A stretch of 17,234 bases of DNA, from assembly GCA_947584955.1 (NCBI GenBank), contig CANPWS010000006.1:1-17234 (forward strand), written 5' to 3'. The stretch's first letter is position 1; each line of letters opens with the position of its first letter. Below, in pieces: positions 8,268 through 15,600 of this stretch. The position numbers were made by a program, and so were the translations under genes. Source of the DNA: an uncultured Bacilli bacterium. Lineage in GTDB: Bacteria > Bacillota_I > Bacilli_A > RF39 > UBA660. The notes under the pieces were generated by a model. That model saw only the letters and a list, made by a program, of their open reading frames with translations, was not told where the DNA came from and did no database searches.

Positions 8268-9555
8268 AATAAAAGATATAGATGAAGAAATCTATTTCGA
8301 AAGATTAGATAATGGCCTTGAAGTATATCTTTATAATAAAGAAAGTTTTGTTAATAACTATGTAACATTTACAACCAAATTTGGTTCTGTTTATAATGAA
8401 TTTGTACCAATTGGAGAGACCAAATATAAAAAAGTACCAAATGGTATAGCTCATTTTTTAGAACATAAAGTATTCGTACAAGAACATGATCCCCAACCAA
8501 CAGAATTTTTCTCTGATAGTGGTACTATATGTAATGCTTATACTACGTTTAAAAATACAACATATTTATTTTCTGGAGCAAATAATCTAAAAGAAAATAT
8601 AAATTTTTTATTAGACTATGTACAAAGTCCATATTTTACAAAAGAAAATGTAGAAAGTGAAAAAGGAATAATAACTGAAGAAATTAACATGTGTAATGAT
8701 AGACCTACAGATGTAATGTTCGAGGAAATAAGAAAAAATGCTTTTTTCAAAAATAATTTTAAAGAAAGTATAATAGGTACTGTTGAAGATATAAACAGTA
8801 TAAATGAAAAATTATTATATACATGTTATAATACTTTTTATCATCCATCAAATATGTTTTTAGTAGTAACAGGAACATTTGATAAAGATGAAATAATGGA
8901 AGTAATAAGAAATAACCAAGAAAAAAAAGAATTTAAAAAAGCTAATGAATTAAAAGTAAAAGAAATAAAAGAACCCGATAAAATAGTAAAAAAAGAAAGT
9001 ATAATAGAACTTAATACGGATATTCCTAAAGTAGCATATAATATTAAATTACCTTTTAATAAAGAAATGGAAAAAAGAAAATATAGTCTATATTTATATA
9101 TAATATTTGCCTGTTTATTTGATGACACATCAGAATTTGATGAAAAATTAAAAAGTGAAAATATAATAACAAGTAGCATATATTTTAATGCCTTAAACTG
9201 TGATACACATCTATTATTATCATTAATAAATGAAACTAATAATTATAAAGAATTATTAAAAGAAATAAAAAATAATTTAAAAAATATAAATATTTCTAAA
9301 GAAGATTTTGATAGAAAGAAAAAAGTATTAATAAGTAATGAAATATTCTTATATGATAATGTTGAAGCTATTAATGAAACAATTATTGATAATATATTAT
9401 TTGAAAACAAAATAGCAGATGATATTATTCCATTAATAAAATCATTAAATTATGAAGAATTGAAAGAAATAATTAAGAACTTAAATCTTTCTAATAATAC
9501 TACAGTTATTTTGAAAAATAATAAAAATAATGTAATTATAAATGAAAATGAATAA
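8254..9555 (+). CDS. ymfH: M16 family zinc metallopeptidase (YmfH type)
   Basis: This 433-residue cytoplasmic zinc peptidase of family M16 carries the inverted zinc motif His67-Phe-Leu-Glu70-His71 in GIAHFLEHKVF. A downstream Glu, most likely Glu143 in IITEEINMCNDRP, is the third metal ligand. The C-terminal half is more divergent: where an active M16 enzyme has Arg-x6-Tyr, this one has Lys300 and Ser307 in the stretch EKLKSENIITS. Catalysis may therefore need the R/Y pair of the partner YmfF. ATG 8254 is chosen rather than GTG 8245 because the ribosome-binding site AAGGGTGAT (8241-8249) covers that GTG. The gene overlaps ymfF by 14 bases. No strong terminator follows; only a small hairpin at 9565-9580 without a separate T tail separates it from the rplS promoter. 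Confidence 0.92.
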   Translation: MNKIKIKDIDEEIYFERLDNGLEVYLYNKESFVNNYVTFTTKFGSVYNEFVPIGETKYKKVPNGIAHFLEHKVFVQEHDPQPTEFFSDSGTICNAYTTFKNTTYLFSGANNLKENINFLLDYVQSPYFTKENVESEKGIITEEINMCNDRPTDVMFEEIRKNAFFKNNFKESIIGTVEDINSINEKLLYTCYNTFYHPSNMFLVVTGTFDKDEIMEVIRNNQEKKEFKKANELKVKEIKEPDKIVKKESIIELNTDIPKVAYNIKLPFNKEMEKRKYSLYLYIIFACLFDDTSEFDEKLKSENIITSSIYFNALNCDTHLLLSLINETNNYKELLKEIKNNLKNINISKEDFDRKKKVLISNEIFLYDNVEAINETIIDNILFENKIADDIIPLIKSLNYEELKEIIKNLNLSNNTTVILKNNKNNVIINENE

Positions 9556-9571
9556 TAAAATTTAAAAATAC

Positions 9572-9600
9572 TTGTATTTTAACAATAATTATGCTATTAT
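9572..9600 (+). promoter_or_regulatory. Promoter for rplS
   Basis: A TTGTAT -35 (9572-9577), a 17-base spacer and a TATTAT -10 (9595-9600) preceded by TGC make a good extended -10 promoter. Transcription should start at about 9605-9607, giving a leader of roughly 55 bases before rplS. Confidence 0.75.
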
Positions 9601-9604
9601 TATT

Positions 9605-9650
9605 AAGCAATCCGCTTTATTTATATATATGATTGTAATTAATAAAGGAG
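9605..9650 (+). promoter_or_regulatory. rplS leader, candidate L19 autoregulatory RNA with pseudoknot
   Basis: The leader contains AAGC (9605-9608), loop AATCC (9609-9613) and GCTT (9614-9617), a small hairpin. Loop bases AATC can pair with GATT at 9631-9634, ten bases before the AAAGGAG ribosome-binding site, which would give an H-type pseudoknot. An alternative CAATC/GATTG pairing (9608-9612 with 9631-9635) competes with the hairpin. A small structured L19 leader is known upstream of rplS in low-GC Gram-positives. That this is a member is inferred from position and pairing potential, and the stems are only four to five base pairs. Confidence 0.4.
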
Positions 9651-9660
9651 TGTGTGAACA

Positions 9661-10017
9661 GTGGCAAAGAGCCTAATCGAAAAAATCACCGAAAAACAAA
9701 TTAATCCAAACGTTCCAGAATTTAGAGTAGGAGATACTGTAAATGTTGGATGTAAGATTATTGAAGCAAAGGGTGAAAAAACAAGAGAAAGAATTCAAAA
9801 CTTTGAAGGAGTTGTAATAGCTCGTAAAGGTACTGGAGTTAGTGAAACATTTACTGTAAGAAAAGTAATTTCAGGTATTGGTGTTGAAAGAATATTTCCA
9901 GTAAATAGTCCTAATATTTCTTCAATAGAAGTTGTTAAAAAAGGAAAAGTAAGAAGAGCTAAATTATACTTCCTAAGAGATAGAAAGAAAGCTTATAAAA
10001 TTAAAGAAAGAAGATAA
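9661..10017 (+). CDS. rplS: 50S ribosomal protein L19
   Basis: The 118-residue protein is a full-length bL19, a large-subunit protein at the interface with the 30S subunit. Family landmarks are the N-terminal [21 protein letters not shown], the [15 protein letters not shown] segment, [15 protein letters not shown] and the basic end [24 protein letters not shown] 9661 is the start, with AAAGGAG (9644-9650) ten bases upstream; a GTG at 9652 runs straight into a stop. It stands alone with its own promoter, leader and terminator instead of closing an rpsP-khpA-rimM-trmD-rplS operon as in Bacillus. Its codon choice is less extreme than that of neighbouring genes (CGT and ATC appear), as expected for a highly expressed gene. 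Confidence 0.97.
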   Translation: MAKSLIEKITEKQINPNVPEFRVGDTVNVGCKIIEAKGEKTRERIQNFEGVVIARKGTGVSETFTVRKVISGIGVERIFPVNSPNISSIEVVKKGKVRRAKLYFLRDRKKAYKIKERR

Positions 10018-10031
10018 TTTATTAATCTTAT

Positions 10032-10067
10032 AAAAATTAGACTAAAATTTAAAGTCTAATTTTTTTT
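10032..10067 (+). terminator. Rho-independent terminator after rplS
   Basis: The perfect hairpin ATTAGACT (10036-10043) / AGTCTAAT (10053-10060) is flanked by an upstream A run and a downstream T run that extend the stem and provide the tail. Confidence 0.93.
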
Positions 10068-10145
10068 AAGTATAAAATTAATTTAATATGTAATAAATTA
10101 AAAAGCTAAAAAACACATCAAATTTACTAATGATTTTTAATTATA

Positions 10146-10154
10146 TGTTATAAT
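10146..10154 (+). promoter_or_regulatory. Extended -10 promoter for addA
   Basis: TGTTATAAT gives a perfect -10 hexamer (10149-10154) with TGn extension. The only -35-like element, TTTACT at 10123-10128, is 20 bases away, so the extension probably carries recognition. The leader to ATG 10187 is about 26 bases. Confidence 0.7.
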
Positions 10155-10186
10155 AAATATAAATACAAAAGAAAAAGGTGATAAAA

Positions 10187-13100
10187 ATGCCAACCTGGAC
10201 AAAAGAACAAGAAAAAGCAATATACGAAAGTGGAAAAAATATAATTGTATCCGCAGGTGCAGGATCAGGAAAAACTGCCGTTCTATCAGAAAGAGTAATA
10301 GAAAAATTAAAAAATAAAGTACATATAAATGAATTATTAATATTAACATTTACAAAAGCTGCCGCTGCAGAAATGAAAGAAAGAATAAGAAAAAAAATAA
10401 AAAAAGATAAAGAATTAAAAGAAGAAGAAAATTTAATTGATTCAGCATATATAACAACATTTGATAGTTTTGCTATGTCTGTAGTAAAAAAATATCATTA
10501 TCTATTAAATGTATCAAAAGATTTAACAATTATTGATAGTGCTGTAATAGATATAAAAAAAAGAAATATATTAGATGAAATATTTGACTATTATTATCAA
10601 AATTTAGATGAAAAATTTTTAAACTTAATAAATACTTTTTGTATAAAAGATGATATAACTTTAAAAGAAGATATTTTATCATTAAATAATAAATTAGATT
10701 TAAAGATAGATAAAATTTCTTACCTAGAAACATATATAGAAAAAAACTACAAAGAAGAAAAAATAGAAAAAGATATAATATCATATGAAAATATATTAAA
10801 AGACAAAATAGAAAATATTAAAATAAACATTGATAATCTAAGTTTATTAACAGAATCAGAATATATAAAGAAAGTATATGAAAGTTTAACTAATTTATTA
10901 AATAGTAATAATTATGATGAAATAAAAGAAAATTTAAATGTTAAATTACCAACACTTCCTAGAAACAGTGATGAAGAAGTAAAACTAGCTAAAGAAAAAT
11001 TAAATAAAAGTATAAAGTCATTAGAAGAACTTTGTCCGTATAGTAATAAAGAAGAAATAATAGATTCAATAAATAAAACAAAACCAATAACAAAAATAGT
11101 AATTAAAATAATAATAGATTTACATAATAAAGTATTAGAATTTAAAAATAATTTAGATGCATATGAATTTAACGATATAGCAATTATGGCAATTAAAGTA
11201 TTAGATAATAAAGAAGCAAGAGAAGAATTAAAAAATTCATTTAAAGAAATATTAATAGATGAATATCAAGATACTAACGATTTACAAGAAACATTTATAA
11301 GTAAGATAGAAAATAATAATGTCTATATGGTCGGAGATATAAAACAATCAATATATCGCTTTAGAAATGCTAATCCATATATATTTAAAGGTAAATATGA
11401 TGAATATAGTAAATTAAATGGAGGCATAAAAATAGACCTATTAAAAAATTTTAGAAGCCGTGAAGAAGTATTAAACAACATAAATAAAATATTTAATTTA
11501 ATTATGGATGATGAGATTGGTGGAGCAAACTACATTAAAGATCACCAAATGGTCTTTGGAAATACTAGCTATATACAAGAAGGAAAAACAAATCAAAATA
11601 ATAATATAGAAATATATACATATAATCCAAAGGAAACAGAATTTAGTAAAGAAGAAATAGAAATATTTATAATAGCCAAGGACATAAAAGAAAAAGTAGA
11701 AAGTGGTTATCAGGTATTTGATAAAGATAATTTAACTTTAAGAAATATAACTTATAATGATTTTGTTATATTAATAGATAGATCAACAACATTTGACTTA
11801 TATAAAAAAATATTTGAATATTTAGCTATTCCATTGTCAATATTAAAAGATGAAAAATTAAATACAGATGATGATATAATAATACTAAAAAATATTATAA
11901 ACTTTATAATAAAAGTAGCTAAAAAAGAATATGATACAGAATTTAAATATCTATTTACTAGTATAACTAGAAGTTTTGTCTATGCCTATAAAGATGATGA
12001 AATTTTTACATATTTTGTAAATAATAATTTTATGGATAGTCCTCTTTATAAAACTAGTTTAGAAATAGTACAATTAATGGATAAAATATCAATAAGAGAA
12101 TTAATTGATACTATAATGGATAAATTTAATTATATAGAAAAATTAATGACAATAGGAAATATTGAAAAAAGTATAATTAAATTAGATAAAATAAAAGATA
12201 CTGCCGACAATTTATCACTTTTAGGATATGATATATATAAATTTAATGATTATTTTAAACAAATAATAGAAAATGATTATAAAATAACTTTTAATGTTAA
12301 TGAAAATGGAAATAATTCAGTAAAAATAATGACAATTCATAAAAGTAAAGGATTAGAGTATCATATTTGTTATTTCCCAGGATTATATAAAGAATTTAAC
12401 TTAATGGAATTAAAACAACAATTTATATATGATAATACTTATGGTATTATAACTCCATATTTTGATGAAGGAATAGGAAAGACAATATATAAAGAATTAT
12501 TAAAAGAAAAATATAAAAAAGAAGAAATAAGTGAAAAAATAAGATTATTTTATGTCGCCGTAACAAGAGCTAAAGAAAAAATGATAGCAATATTACCAAA
12601 TAATTTAAATAATACTGAAGTAGTTAAATTAGATAAAAATAAAAAAATGTCATATAAATGTTTTAAAGATATCTTTGATTCAATTTACAATCAAACAAAA
12701 GAATATTATAAAGTAATAGATATAAATAAATTAGGATTAACAAATGATTATAATAAAATTAAAAAATCTAACTATAAAGAAAATATAAATAAACTATCAG
12801 AAGTAATAAAAGTATCAGAAATAAATATAGATAATAACTTAGAGCAAGATATAAAATTTTCTAAAAGTACTAATAAAATAATAAGTAAAAAAGAAAAAGA
12901 AAATATGGATTTTGGTACAAAGATTCATGAAATATTAGAGATTATGGAAATAAAAGATAAAAATATAGATAAATTTTGTAAGGAAAATCCCTTTATATTA
13001 AAAAAAATATCAAGTTTTTTAAATAGTAAATTACTTGAAAATATAAATGATGCTAAAATATATAAAGAATATGAATTTGTTTATAATGATAAAAATAATA

Positions 13101-13300
13101 GTTATCATGGAATAATTGACTTAATGCTTGAATATAATGATCATATTATAATAATAGATTATAAATTAAAAAATACAGATGAAGAAGCTTATTTAAAACA
13201 ACTTAATGGTTATAAAAAATATATAGAAAAAATAACAAATAAAAAAGTAAAGATATATTTATATTCTATATTAAAAGAAACATATGAAGAAATAAAATAA
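10187..13300 (+). CDS. addA: ATP-dependent helicase/nuclease subunit A (AddA-like, UvrD superfamily 1)
   Basis: AddA unwinds and trims DNA at double-strand breaks so that RecA can load. The 1,037-residue protein shows all UvrD-type helicase motifs: Q motif at the start, Walker A GAGSGKT (24-30), DEYQD (358-362), VGDIKQSIYRFRNANP, KNFRSREEV, MTIHKSKGLEY and LFYVAVTRAKEKM. The C-terminal RecB-family nuclease keeps His914 (FGTKIHE), Asp978 (GIIDLM) and the Asp991-Tyr-Lys993 motif, so it should be active. It is roughly 200 residues shorter than the B. subtilis protein. ATG 10187 follows AAAAAGGTGAT; GTG 10178 lies within that Shine-Dalgarno. addB, which normally sits directly before addA, is absent here. 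The motifs separate it from simple UvrD/PcrA, which lacks the nuclease. Confidence 0.93.
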   Translation: MPTWTKEQEKAIYESGKNIIVSAGAGSGKTAVLSERVIEKLKNKVHINELLILTFTKAAAAEMKERIRKKIKKDKELKEEENLIDSAYITTFDSFAMSVVKKYHYLLNVSKDLTIIDSAVIDIKKRNILDEIFDYYYQNLDEKFLNLINTFCIKDDITLKEDILSLNNKLDLKIDKISYLETYIEKNYKEEKIEKDIISYENILKDKIENIKINIDNLSLLTESEYIKKVYESLTNLLNSNNYDEIKENLNVKLPTLPRNSDEEVKLAKEKLNKSIKSLEELCPYSNKEEIIDSINKTKPITKIVIKIIIDLHNKVLEFKNNLDAYEFNDIAIMAIKVLDNKEAREELKNSFKEILIDEYQDTNDLQETFISKIENNNVYMVGDIKQSIYRFRNANPYIFKGKYDEYSKLNGGIKIDLLKNFRSREEVLNNINKIFNLIMDDEIGGANYIKDHQMVFGNTSYIQEGKTNQNNNIEIYTYNPKETEFSKEEIEIFIIAKDIKEKVESGYQVFDKDNLTLRNITYNDFVILIDRSTTFDLYKKIFEYLAIPLSILKDEKLNTDDDIIILKNIINFIIKVAKKEYDTEFKYLFTSITRSFVYAYKDDEIFTYFVNNNFMDSPLYKTSLEIVQLMDKISIRELIDTIMDKFNYIEKLMTIGNIEKSIIKLDKIKDTADNLSLLGYDIYKFNDYFKQIIENDYKITFNVNENGNNSVKIMTIHKSKGLEYHICYFPGLYKEFNLMELKQQFIYDNTYGIITPYFDEGIGKTIYKELLKEKYKKEEISEKIRLFYVAVTRAKEKMIAILPNNLNNTEVVKLDKNKKMSYKCFKDIFDSIYNQTKEYYKVIDINKLGLTNDYNKIKKSNYKENINKLSEVIKVSEINIDNNLEQDIKFSKSTNKIISKKEKENMDFGTKIHEILEIMEIKDKNIDKFCKENPFILKKISSFLNSKLLENINDAKIYKEYEFVYNDKNNSYHGIIDLMLEYNDHIIIIDYKLKNTDEEAYLKQLNGYKKYIEKITNKKVKIYLYSILKETYEEIK

Positions 13301-13341
13301 TAATTAAAAAACTAAAAACATATAATTTATTAGGTGAAATA

Positions 13342-14175
13342 ATGAAAAAAAGTTTTAAATTTTTTGGCCTTATAACACTTATATGTTTTAGTTTTTTTTA
13401 TACTGAAAAAGTAATGACTGTTGTAAGTGATCAAGATCCGTTAAAAATTGAAATTAATAATTTAAAAGATAGTTATAAAATAGAACCAAATGAAGCAATT
13501 GTTACTGAAAAAACAATAATACCAGGTAATAATGGTAGAGAAGTAAATATAGAAAAAAGTTATAAAAAAATGAGAAGCGAAAATGTTTTTAATCAAAATT
13601 TATTAGTTTATGATACTTTATATCCCAAATATGTATTATCTGATAATTTAGATAAATATATAATAAAAGGAAGTATTAATAAGAAAAATGTAAGTATTGT
13701 TTTTATAATAAATAGTAATAATAATTTAAATAAAATAATGAATATTTTATCAAATAAAAAAGTATACGCTAATTTATTTGTTGACTACATATATTTAAAT
13801 AATAATATATCTGAAATGAGAAATTATAATATGCACAATATTTATCCCTATGAAGAAAATTATACTCATGAAAATTTGCTAATTGAAGCAAATATTATAA
13901 AAAAAGTATCTAAAAATAATCCATCATATTGTCTTTCTATTAAAGAAAATATAAATAATATAAAAGTATGTTCATATAATGATATGAATACTATAATACC
14001 TAGTTTAGAAGGAAATTTAAAAAATATTAAATCTAATTTAGAAAATGGTAGTATAATTCTTTTTGATACAGGAATTAGTACAGTAAATGAGCTTTCTTAT
14101 ATTATTGATTTTATAATTGGAAAAGGCTATCAAATAGTAACTCTTGATAAGCTTTTAGATGAAAACTCTTTTTAA
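13342..14175 (+). CDS. Secreted or anchored polysaccharide deacetylase-like protein, probably catalytically inactive
   Basis: The 277-residue protein starts with Lys-Lys and a hydrophobic segment (about residues 6-20), a signal peptide or N-terminal anchor without a lipobox. Residues 55-110 (IIPGNNGREVNIEKSYKKM onward) resemble the N-terminal extension of Firmicutes NodB-type deacetylases as I remember them. The rest has the NodB layout: a strand at 117-124, the ILSNKKVYANLFVDY segment where deacetylases have ILxxxxVKATFFV, and an end GSIILFDTG...GKGYQIVTLDKLL. The catalytic residues are gone: TFDDG is replaced by VFIINS, the HxxxH metal motif is not recognisable, and the late His of LHD is Asp242. 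AGGTGA (13332-13337) fixes the start 41 bases after addA, with no terminator between, so it is likely co-transcribed. Enzyme function should not be assumed. Confidence 0.6.
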   Translation: MKKSFKFFGLITLICFSFFYTEKVMTVVSDQDPLKIEINNLKDSYKIEPNEAIVTEKTIIPGNNGREVNIEKSYKKMRSENVFNQNLLVYDTLYPKYVLSDNLDKYIIKGSINKKNVSIVFIINSNNNLNKIMNILSNKKVYANLFVDYIYLNNNISEMRNYNMHNIYPYEENYTHENLLIEANIIKKVSKNNPSYCLSIKENINNIKVCSYNDMNTIIPSLEGNLKNIKSNLENGSIILFDTGISTVNELSYIIDFIIGKGYQIVTLDKLLDENSF

Positions 14176-14311
14176 AAAGTTATTTAACTATATTGTTAGA
14201 TATAAATCATTTATGGAATAAATCTTTGCTTTTTAAGTTTGTAATAAAAAAATATAAATAAAATAAGATAATATTAATTTATGTAAAAACTTATTTAGGA
14301 AAGTGATAAAT

Positions 14312-14572
14312 ATGACAAAACAAGTAATATGGACTAAAGCTGTATTAGAAGCATTTATTAAAGAAGGGAATTTAAATAAAAGACAAGAATATATAATAAG
14401 AACTAGAGCTAAAGGATATACTATTATTAAACAAGCTGAAGAATTACATTTAAGTGTGGATCAGATAAACAAAGATATAGCAGAATTAAGAAAAATATAT
14501 GATGCTGCTCAAATACATAGTGAGATATTACCACCAAGAAGAAAAAATAAAAAAGATTTAGTAAATAATTAA
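14312..14572 (+). CDS. Small helix-turn-helix protein, sigma-factor region 4-like
   Basis: This 86-residue basic protein is predicted to be mostly helical. Residues 21-62, from LNKRQEYIIRTRAKGYTIIK to LHLSVDQINKDIAELRKIYD, read as a region-4-type helix-turn-helix: 'KRQEYIIRTRAKGYTIIKQA' aligns with the usual 'xxxxVxxLRxxGxSxxEIA' pattern, then a turn and a recognition helix near 48-60. A basic tail PPRRKNKK follows. No region 2, sensor or metal site is present, so it is not a complete sigma factor; it is more likely a small DNA-binding regulator. ATG 14312 is chosen because AGGA at 14297-14300 and AAGTGAT at 14301-14307 precede it; a GTG at 14303 lies inside that site. It stands alone, 136 bases after the deacetylase-like gene, with a weak GATAAT (14267-14272) as possible -10. 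Target genes cannot be inferred. Confidence 0.75.
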   Translation: MTKQVIWTKAVLEAFIKEGNLNKRQEYIIRTRAKGYTIIKQAEELHLSVDQINKDIAELRKIYDAAQIHSEILPPRRKNKKDLVNN

Positions 14573-14627
14573 ATATTACATTTTCATTACAGAAATATCA
14601 TATTATTTTTACATAATATTTACAATT

Positions 14628-14657
14628 TTTAACAATATTTTTATGTAATAATAATAT
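14628..14657 (+). promoter_or_regulatory. Possible promoter for the cold-shock gene
   Basis: TTTAAC (14628-14633) and TAATAT (14652-14657) are spaced by 18 bases. Several other A/T-rich hexamers nearby would also serve, so the exact boxes are uncertain. A start near 14664 gives a leader under 30 bases, so there is no room for the long thermosensing leader known from E. coli cspA. Confidence 0.35.
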
Positions 14658-14690
14658 AGTAGTCTAAAAAAATAGAAGGAGGATTTACTA

Positions 14691-14900
14691 ATGGTAAGTA
14701 GAGTGAAGTGGTTTAATGATAGTAAGGGGTTTGGGTTTATTGATTACAAAATGGGAGAAGATATATTTGTACATTATTCACAAATAAAAGCAAATGGTTA
14801 TAAGACTTTGTCCGAAGGTCAAAGTGTTGAATTTGATTTAGTTGCTACAGATAAGGGCTATCAAGCTCAAAATGTTGAACCAGTAAAAGAATTTGTATAA
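14691..14900 (+). CDS. csp: Cold-shock domain protein (Csp family)
   Basis: This single cold-shock domain of 69 residues binds single-stranded RNA and DNA and melts RNA secondary structure. Both nucleic-acid motifs are intact: RNP1 as KGFGFI (residues 12-17) and RNP2 in DIFVHYSQI (24-32), preceded by VKWFND. The protein begins MVSRVKWFN, with Arg where most family members have Gly before VKWFN, a minor deviation. A full AAGGAGG (14676-14682) eight bases before ATG 14691 predicts strong translation. It forms a single-gene unit closed by a strong terminator. The family is clear; whether it is cold-induced or constitutive is not visible. Confidence 0.95.
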   Translation: MVSRVKWFNDSKGFGFIDYKMGEDIFVHYSQIKANGYKTLSEGQSVEFDLVATDKGYQAQNVEPVKEFV

Positions 14901-14913
14901 ATTTATTAAATTT

Positions 14914-14950
14914 AATCTAATTTGTTATCATAATAAATTGGATTTTTTTT
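14914..14950 (+). terminator. Rho-independent terminator after csp
   Basis: The long hairpin has left arm 14914-14927 and right arm 14931-14944, 14 base pairs including two G-U pairs, with loop TCA and T residues to 14950. It is one of the strongest terminator hairpins in the window. Confidence 0.9.
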
Positions 14951-14971
14951 AATTAATGTAACATAAAAAGG

Positions 14972-15000
14972 TTGACAGCTTAAATTAGTTATGATATTAT
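14972..15000 (+). promoter_or_regulatory. Near-consensus promoter for rpsP-khpA
   Basis: A perfect TTGACA -35 (14972-14977), a 17-base spacer and an extended -10 TGATATTAT (hexamer 14995-15000). It is the only perfect -35 found in the window and predicts strong expression. The leader before ATG 15026 is only about 19 bases, so no structured leader fits. Confidence 0.9.
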
Positions 15001-15025
15001 TGTATTTAGAAAAAGGAGGGATAAC

Positions 15026-15295
15026 ATGGTAAAAATTAGATTAAAAAGAATGGGTGCAAAGAAAGCTCCTTTCTACCGTATAGTAGTTGCAGATTCAAGA
15101 AGTCCAAGAGATGGAGCATTTATTGAAAAAATTGGTACATATAATCCATTAACTACACCTGCGGAAATAAAAGTAGATGAAGAATTAACATTAAAATGGC
15201 TTAAAAATGGTGCAGTTCCTACTGATACTGTTAGAAATATTTTAAGCAAAGCAGGAATTATGGAAAAATTCCACAAAATGAAACAAGGTAAATAA
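15026..15295 (+). CDS. rpsP: 30S ribosomal protein S16
   Basis: The 89-residue protein is a full-length bS16, needed for 30S assembly. It matches the family end to end: [20 protein letters not shown], then [20 protein letters not shown], then [24 protein letters not shown] strong AAAAGGAGGG (15011-15020) precedes ATG 15026. It is followed by khpA after two bases, the usual Firmicutes pairing. The rimM and trmD genes that normally come next in Bacillus are not in the window. Confidence 0.98.
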   Translation: MVKIRLKRMGAKKAPFYRIVVADSRSPRDGAFIEKIGTYNPLTTPAEIKVDEELTLKWLKNGAVPTDTVRNILSKAGIMEKFHKMKQGK

Positions 15296-15297
15296 TT

Positions 15298-15549
15298 ATG
15301 AATAATTTAGTAGAGCTTACAGAATATATTGTAAAAAAATTAGTATCTGATTCAGATTCTGTTTCTGTTAAAGAGTTTGAGTCTGATGAAGATGATACAA
15401 TATTAATTGAAGTTATGATTTCTAATGATGATTTAGGAAAAGTAATAGGTAAAGATGGCCATGTTATTAATGCTATTAGAACTATAGCATCAGCAAGTTC
15501 ATATATTAATGGTAATAAAAAAGTTAAAATAAATGTTGATTCTTATTAA
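15298..15549 (+). CDS. khpA: KH-domain RNA-binding protein KhpA
   Basis: The 83-residue protein is a single KH domain. The RNA-binding GxxG loop is Gly51-Lys-Asp-Gly54, within LGKVIGKDGHVINAIRTI, followed by the expected helix and the final strand KKVKINVDSY. In Firmicutes KhpA (formerly YlqC) pairs with KhpB/Jag and binds RNAs that affect cell elongation and division; KhpB is not in this window. ATG 15298 lies two bases after the rpsP stop, and its ribosome-binding site AAGGT is inside the end of rpsP, so the two are one transcript and probably translationally coupled. Confidence 0.95.
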   Translation: MNNLVELTEYIVKKLVSDSDSVSVKEFESDEDDTILIEVMISNDDLGKVIGKDGHVINAIRTIASASSYINGNKKVKINVDSY

Positions 15550-15570
15550 TACACTTAACTGTGTATTTTT
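15548..15570 (+). terminator. Modest terminator after khpA
   Basis: AATACAC (15548-15554) and GTGTATT (15561-15567) form a 7-bp stem with a TTAACT loop, followed by T residues to 15570. The left arm overlaps the last two bases of the khpA stop codon. The short stem may allow read-through into folD, for which no clear separate promoter is seen. Confidence 0.7.
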
Positions 15571-15600
15571 ACTTAAAATATTCTTAAGGAGATGATATTA

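Noticed and set aside
14573..14690. Long cold-shock regulatory leader upstream of csp
   Set aside because: The plausible promoter boxes lie so close to the gene that the leader is under 30 bases, and no stable structure is visible.
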